A stretch of 64,000 bases of DNA from Prostheceraeus crozeri (Eukaryota > Platyhelminthes > Polycladida > Euryleptidae): assembly GCA_907163375.1 (NCBI GenBank), contig CAJQUW010001646.1:186001-250000 (forward strand), read 5' to 3'. Below, in pieces: positions 62,074 through 64,000 of this stretch. The first letter of the stretch is position 1. Every line of letters starts with the position of its first letter. Position numbers and translations under genes: made by a program. Below the pieces are notes generated by a model that saw only the letters and a list, made by a program, of their open reading frames with translations, had not been told where the DNA came from and did no database searches.

Positions 62074-62505
62074 TTATCTTTTCTTTAGAAGATGGGTTAC
62101 ATGAAAACTTTGAATAACAGATTTAAATCGACGTACATGCAAACGTTTTAAAATGAAGTACAATACGAAAGCACCACAAGTTGATGAAAGTGGATGTTGT
62201 AGTATGCGCTCATTTAGTTGATATTGAAGAGTATGTTTTCTCAACCACTGCTGTGTTGGTATATTTGGAGGTTGAGCAAGACAGTCAAATAGTTCACCGC
62301 GTCTGTCTTTTCCAATAAAGATAGCTTTCCAATGCTCACCTTCTAAATTCTTTGACTGAGTGTTCAATACAATAAAGATGGGATGCTGTTTTACTGTAGT
62401 TGGTAGGGTATGTAGCGAATAGACATTATCAAAAGCTTTCAACGTAGCTTTATCTGCATTACGCTGCATTTTAGCTTTAATATCGTCAGCATTCAACCAA
62501 CTCAT
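62074..62505 (-). CDS. Polinton adenain-type cysteine protease
   Basis: 143 residues, shorter than adenovirus protease (about 200) but typical for Polintons. Motifs: HPIFIVLNTQ, then GEHWKAIFIG (catalytic His), ELFDCLA (Asp) and SSTCGAFVLYFI (catalytic Cys), in the order of adenain/Ulp-type enzymes. It would process capsid precursors. The ATG overlaps the stop of the capsid gene in TAATG. The frame looks whole. Confidence 0.85.
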   Translation of the reverse strand: MSWLNADDIKAKMQRNADKATLKAFDNVYSLHTLPTTVKQHPIFIVLNTQSKNLEGEHWKAIFIGKDRRGELFDCLAQPPNIPTQQWLRKHTLQYQLNERILQHPLSSTCGAFVLYFILKRLHVRRFKSVIQSFHVTHLLKKR

Positions 62506-63782
62506 TAACGATTATAGTGAAGAATCACGTCACGATACTTAGTTATTTCAATATTTGAATAAAAAACTGCATAAATCAATACATTGATCGTCTCCGTTAG
62601 CGTTGTTTGAAACTCCAGATCCGAGCGAATATTATGAGGAACGCTAGCTTGACGATAAGGTGCACTAATATCACTGTCGGCAGTCAAGTCAAATGCATAA
62701 ATAGTATAGCCATTCTTAAACTCTTTCATTGTAAGCCCGTTGGTGTCGTCTGTGTTGTAAAAACCAAAGACATTCATATAGTCAACATAGCTGCGCAAAA
62801 ATTGATTAGAAGAGAAGTCTGGTCTATAGGGCGGTCCAGGATGACTGACACCATTTACACGTAAAGCAATTTCGATCAAACTGTTGTGTTTGAAGTTGAA
62901 AGGATTCTTCTTGACATTGCCATTGAATGCATCATTTTCAACCATTACTACCATTAGGAGTTTTGGTGCTTCTGATGGAAATAAACCATCTTTCATAAAA
63001 CTCTTTTGATCTTTAGGAATAGAAAATGTGAGAAGCTTTGTATGTTGAATGGGATCGATAGCATTGCTACGGTTAAGACCCTCAGCATGTCCTCTAATTA
63101 CACTTGGATTAGCTACCACTCGACGAATGTATAGCGTGAGATCTTCCACATGGATTTTAAAATTGACAACTTTGGCATATGCATTCAACAAAAATTCAGG
63201 CTTGTTCAATGTAAGTTTGACTCGCATGCTGGTATTACAGAGTAAAAACTTTGACTGTCTGAAGAAGTTGAGATTTAGTGGACCATATAGCTGACATACT
63301 TTACTATCTTTAATCAAAGCAGATAGCTTTACAAAACCAGCGTTTGTCTCACTATCAAATTGTGTTGCTTTATCTCTATACCATCCCATTGCTTCCATAT
63401 GACTCCTTTGTGCTGACGGATGAAACTGTGATAGGGCATTGAAATATGCTTTATAGGGATAATCGCTTTGTCCACCTTCTACCTGTTGCTGTCGAATAGT
63501 TAGAGAAACATCACGAAATAGTGTTGCCAGCGGTAAATTGTTCAGACCAACTTTATGTGTGGCATCGATGTTAGTACCATCTGCTTGCTGAATTCTGAAC
63601 CGCACATCAACCATCGCATAACTTAAATCAATGTAGTCATCACTAGCGCCAGGAATGACAAATTGAATTGGGCCAGTATTCTCAGCAGTTCGAGGATGAT
63701 AATCTACAATACTTAAACTAAGAATATCTGTCTGTATCGCTTGTTGATCAAACAAACAAAAATTTGAAGTTCTACACTCCAT
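62505..63782 (-). CDS. Polinton major capsid protein (F54H12.2-like)
   Basis: 425 residues of the family annotated in animal genomes as F54H12.2-like, the double-jelly-roll major capsid protein of Polintons. Landmarks: GPIQFVIPGASDDYIDLSYA near the N-terminus, then LATLFRDVSLTIRQQQV, YPYKAYFNALSQF, NLNFFRQSKFLLCNTSMRVK, NAFNGNVKKNP-type FKHNSLIEIALRVNG and GYTIYAFDLTADSD, ending with INVLIYAVFYSNIEI. Protein-family knowledge supplies the capsid role. The gene sits between the core protein and the protease on the same strand with almost no spacing. The frame looks whole. Confidence 0.8.
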   Translation of the reverse strand: MECRTSNFCLFDQQAIQTDILSLSIVDYHPRTAENTGPIQFVIPGASDDYIDLSYAMVDVRFRIQQADGTNIDATHKVGLNNLPLATLFRDVSLTIRQQQVEGGQSDYPYKAYFNALSQFHPSAQRSHMEAMGWYRDKATQFDSETNAGFVKLSALIKDSKVCQLYGPLNLNFFRQSKFLLCNTSMRVKLTLNKPEFLLNAYAKVVNFKIHVEDLTLYIRRVVANPSVIRGHAEGLNRSNAIDPIQHTKLLTFSIPKDQKSFMKDGLFPSEAPKLLMVVMVENDAFNGNVKKNPFNFKHNSLIEIALRVNGVSHPGPPYRPDFSSNQFLRSYVDYMNVFGFYNTDDTNGLTMKEFKNGYTIYAFDLTADSDISAPYRQASVPHNIRSDLEFQTTLTETINVLIYAVFYSNIEITKYRDVILHYNR

Positions 63783-63784
63783 GA

Positions 63785-64000
63785 TTAGGAGTTATGACAG
63801 CGTCGTCGTCTAGCATGTGATGAAGGATTAGAGCGCGCACGGCGTTTGCGTAAATGCCTTTTCTTAGATTTGCGTGAAGTTCGCCTCTTACCAGCTCCGC
63901 TCTGTTTTCTTTTTCTTCCAACAATCATTCGTTTAGGTTCTTTCTTTTGTCGATTACGAGTTAAGGATTCCTGTAATGTTCTTAAACCAAATTCCTTCCC
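63785..64000 (-). CDS. basic core-type protein, partial at the window edge
   Basis: The last 71 codons of a gene entering from the right. The end is extremely basic: MIVGRKRKQSGAGKRRTSRK, KKRHLRKRRARS and ARRRRCHNS. Polintons and adenoviruses carry small Arg/Lys-rich core proteins of this kind that condense the genome inside the capsid. The stop codon lies 2 bases before the capsid ATG. Confidence 0.6.
   Translation of the reverse strand, partial: GKEFGLRTLQESLTRNRQKKEPKRMIVGRKRKQSGAGKRRTSRKSKKRHLRKRRARSNPSSHARRRRCHNS

Larger units (their letters stand above)
41546..64000. mobile_element. Polinton-2 (Maverick/Polinton), partial, nested insertions
   Basis: A relative of Polinton-1, recognised by TIR-type sequence at its left end, the shared sub-terminal block, and genes for polymerase B, penton-like proteins, TBP-like protein, protease, major capsid protein and core protein. 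It continues beyond the right edge, where integrase, ATPase and the other TIR would be expected. The left boundary is approximate. Three later insertions are nested in it: a LINE at 42019-46060, Tc1 at 47369-48806 and a LINE at 52272-55505, together about 8.7 kb. The polymerase and some small genes are broken; the capsid-side genes look open. It must be older than the three insertions. Confidence 0.88.

Noticed and set aside
1-64000. CRISPR arrays, rRNA or tRNA genes
   Set aside because: No regularly spaced repeats of the CRISPR type, no rRNA-like blocks, and no cloverleaf with A/B-box sequence was found on reading. The sequence is eukaryotic.

Overview
The window is AT-rich animal DNA: GT-AG introns, long gene-poor stretches and many mobile elements. 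Two partly visible host genes, one related to interferon-induced protein 44 (IFI44) and one to the sugar transporters MFSD4/NaGLT1, together with tailed Polintons, CR1/Rex-like LINEs, Penelope-like pieces and Tc1 transposons, fit a marine invertebrate. A deuterostome or lophotrochozoan is a guess; the species cannot be read from the sequence.

Left third (1-20.2 kb). A minus-strand IFI44-like GTPase gene has three phase-compatible exons (20221-19891, 2011-1902, 1836-1600). Its roughly 17.9-kb intron holds Polinton-1 (2301-17470), which has diverged terminal inverted repeats and a perfect 6-bp target duplication CGCATT. Polinton-1 keeps a protein-primed DNA polymerase gene (fossil, minus strand), three free-standing copies of that polymerase's N-terminal domain, a TATA-binding-protein-like (TBP-like) gene overlapped by a second reading frame, several orphan genes, tandem repeats and a repeated RNA-like unit. 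I see no capsid, protease, ATPase or integrase gene. A degenerate hAT element lies at 216-1516.

Middle (20.2-41.5 kb). Mostly old LINE and Penelope-like fragments and featureless AT-rich DNA. It also holds one large exon of an MFSD4/NaGLT1-like transporter (30367-31884, plus), a five-exon gene for an unrecognised secreted protein (39377 down to 34379, minus) and a 1.2-kb long-TIR, TA-flanked MITE (39810-41008) with a near-perfect internal hairpin.

Right third (41.5-64 kb). Polinton-2 is a relative of Polinton-1 and runs off the right edge. It has received a CR1-like LINE (42019-46060), an apparently whole Tc1 transposon (47369-48806) and a LINE with an open 987-residue ORF2 (52272-55505, inside the polymerase gene). 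It carries the polymerase, penton-like genes, the same overlapping TBP-like pair, an adenain-type protease, a major capsid protein and a basic core protein.

Most unusual signals: the TBP-like gene overprinted by a second frame in both Polintons; histone-type 3' hairpins after some Polinton genes; clustered AP-1 sites in Polinton-1; and a four-copy, possibly structured repeat shared by both elements.
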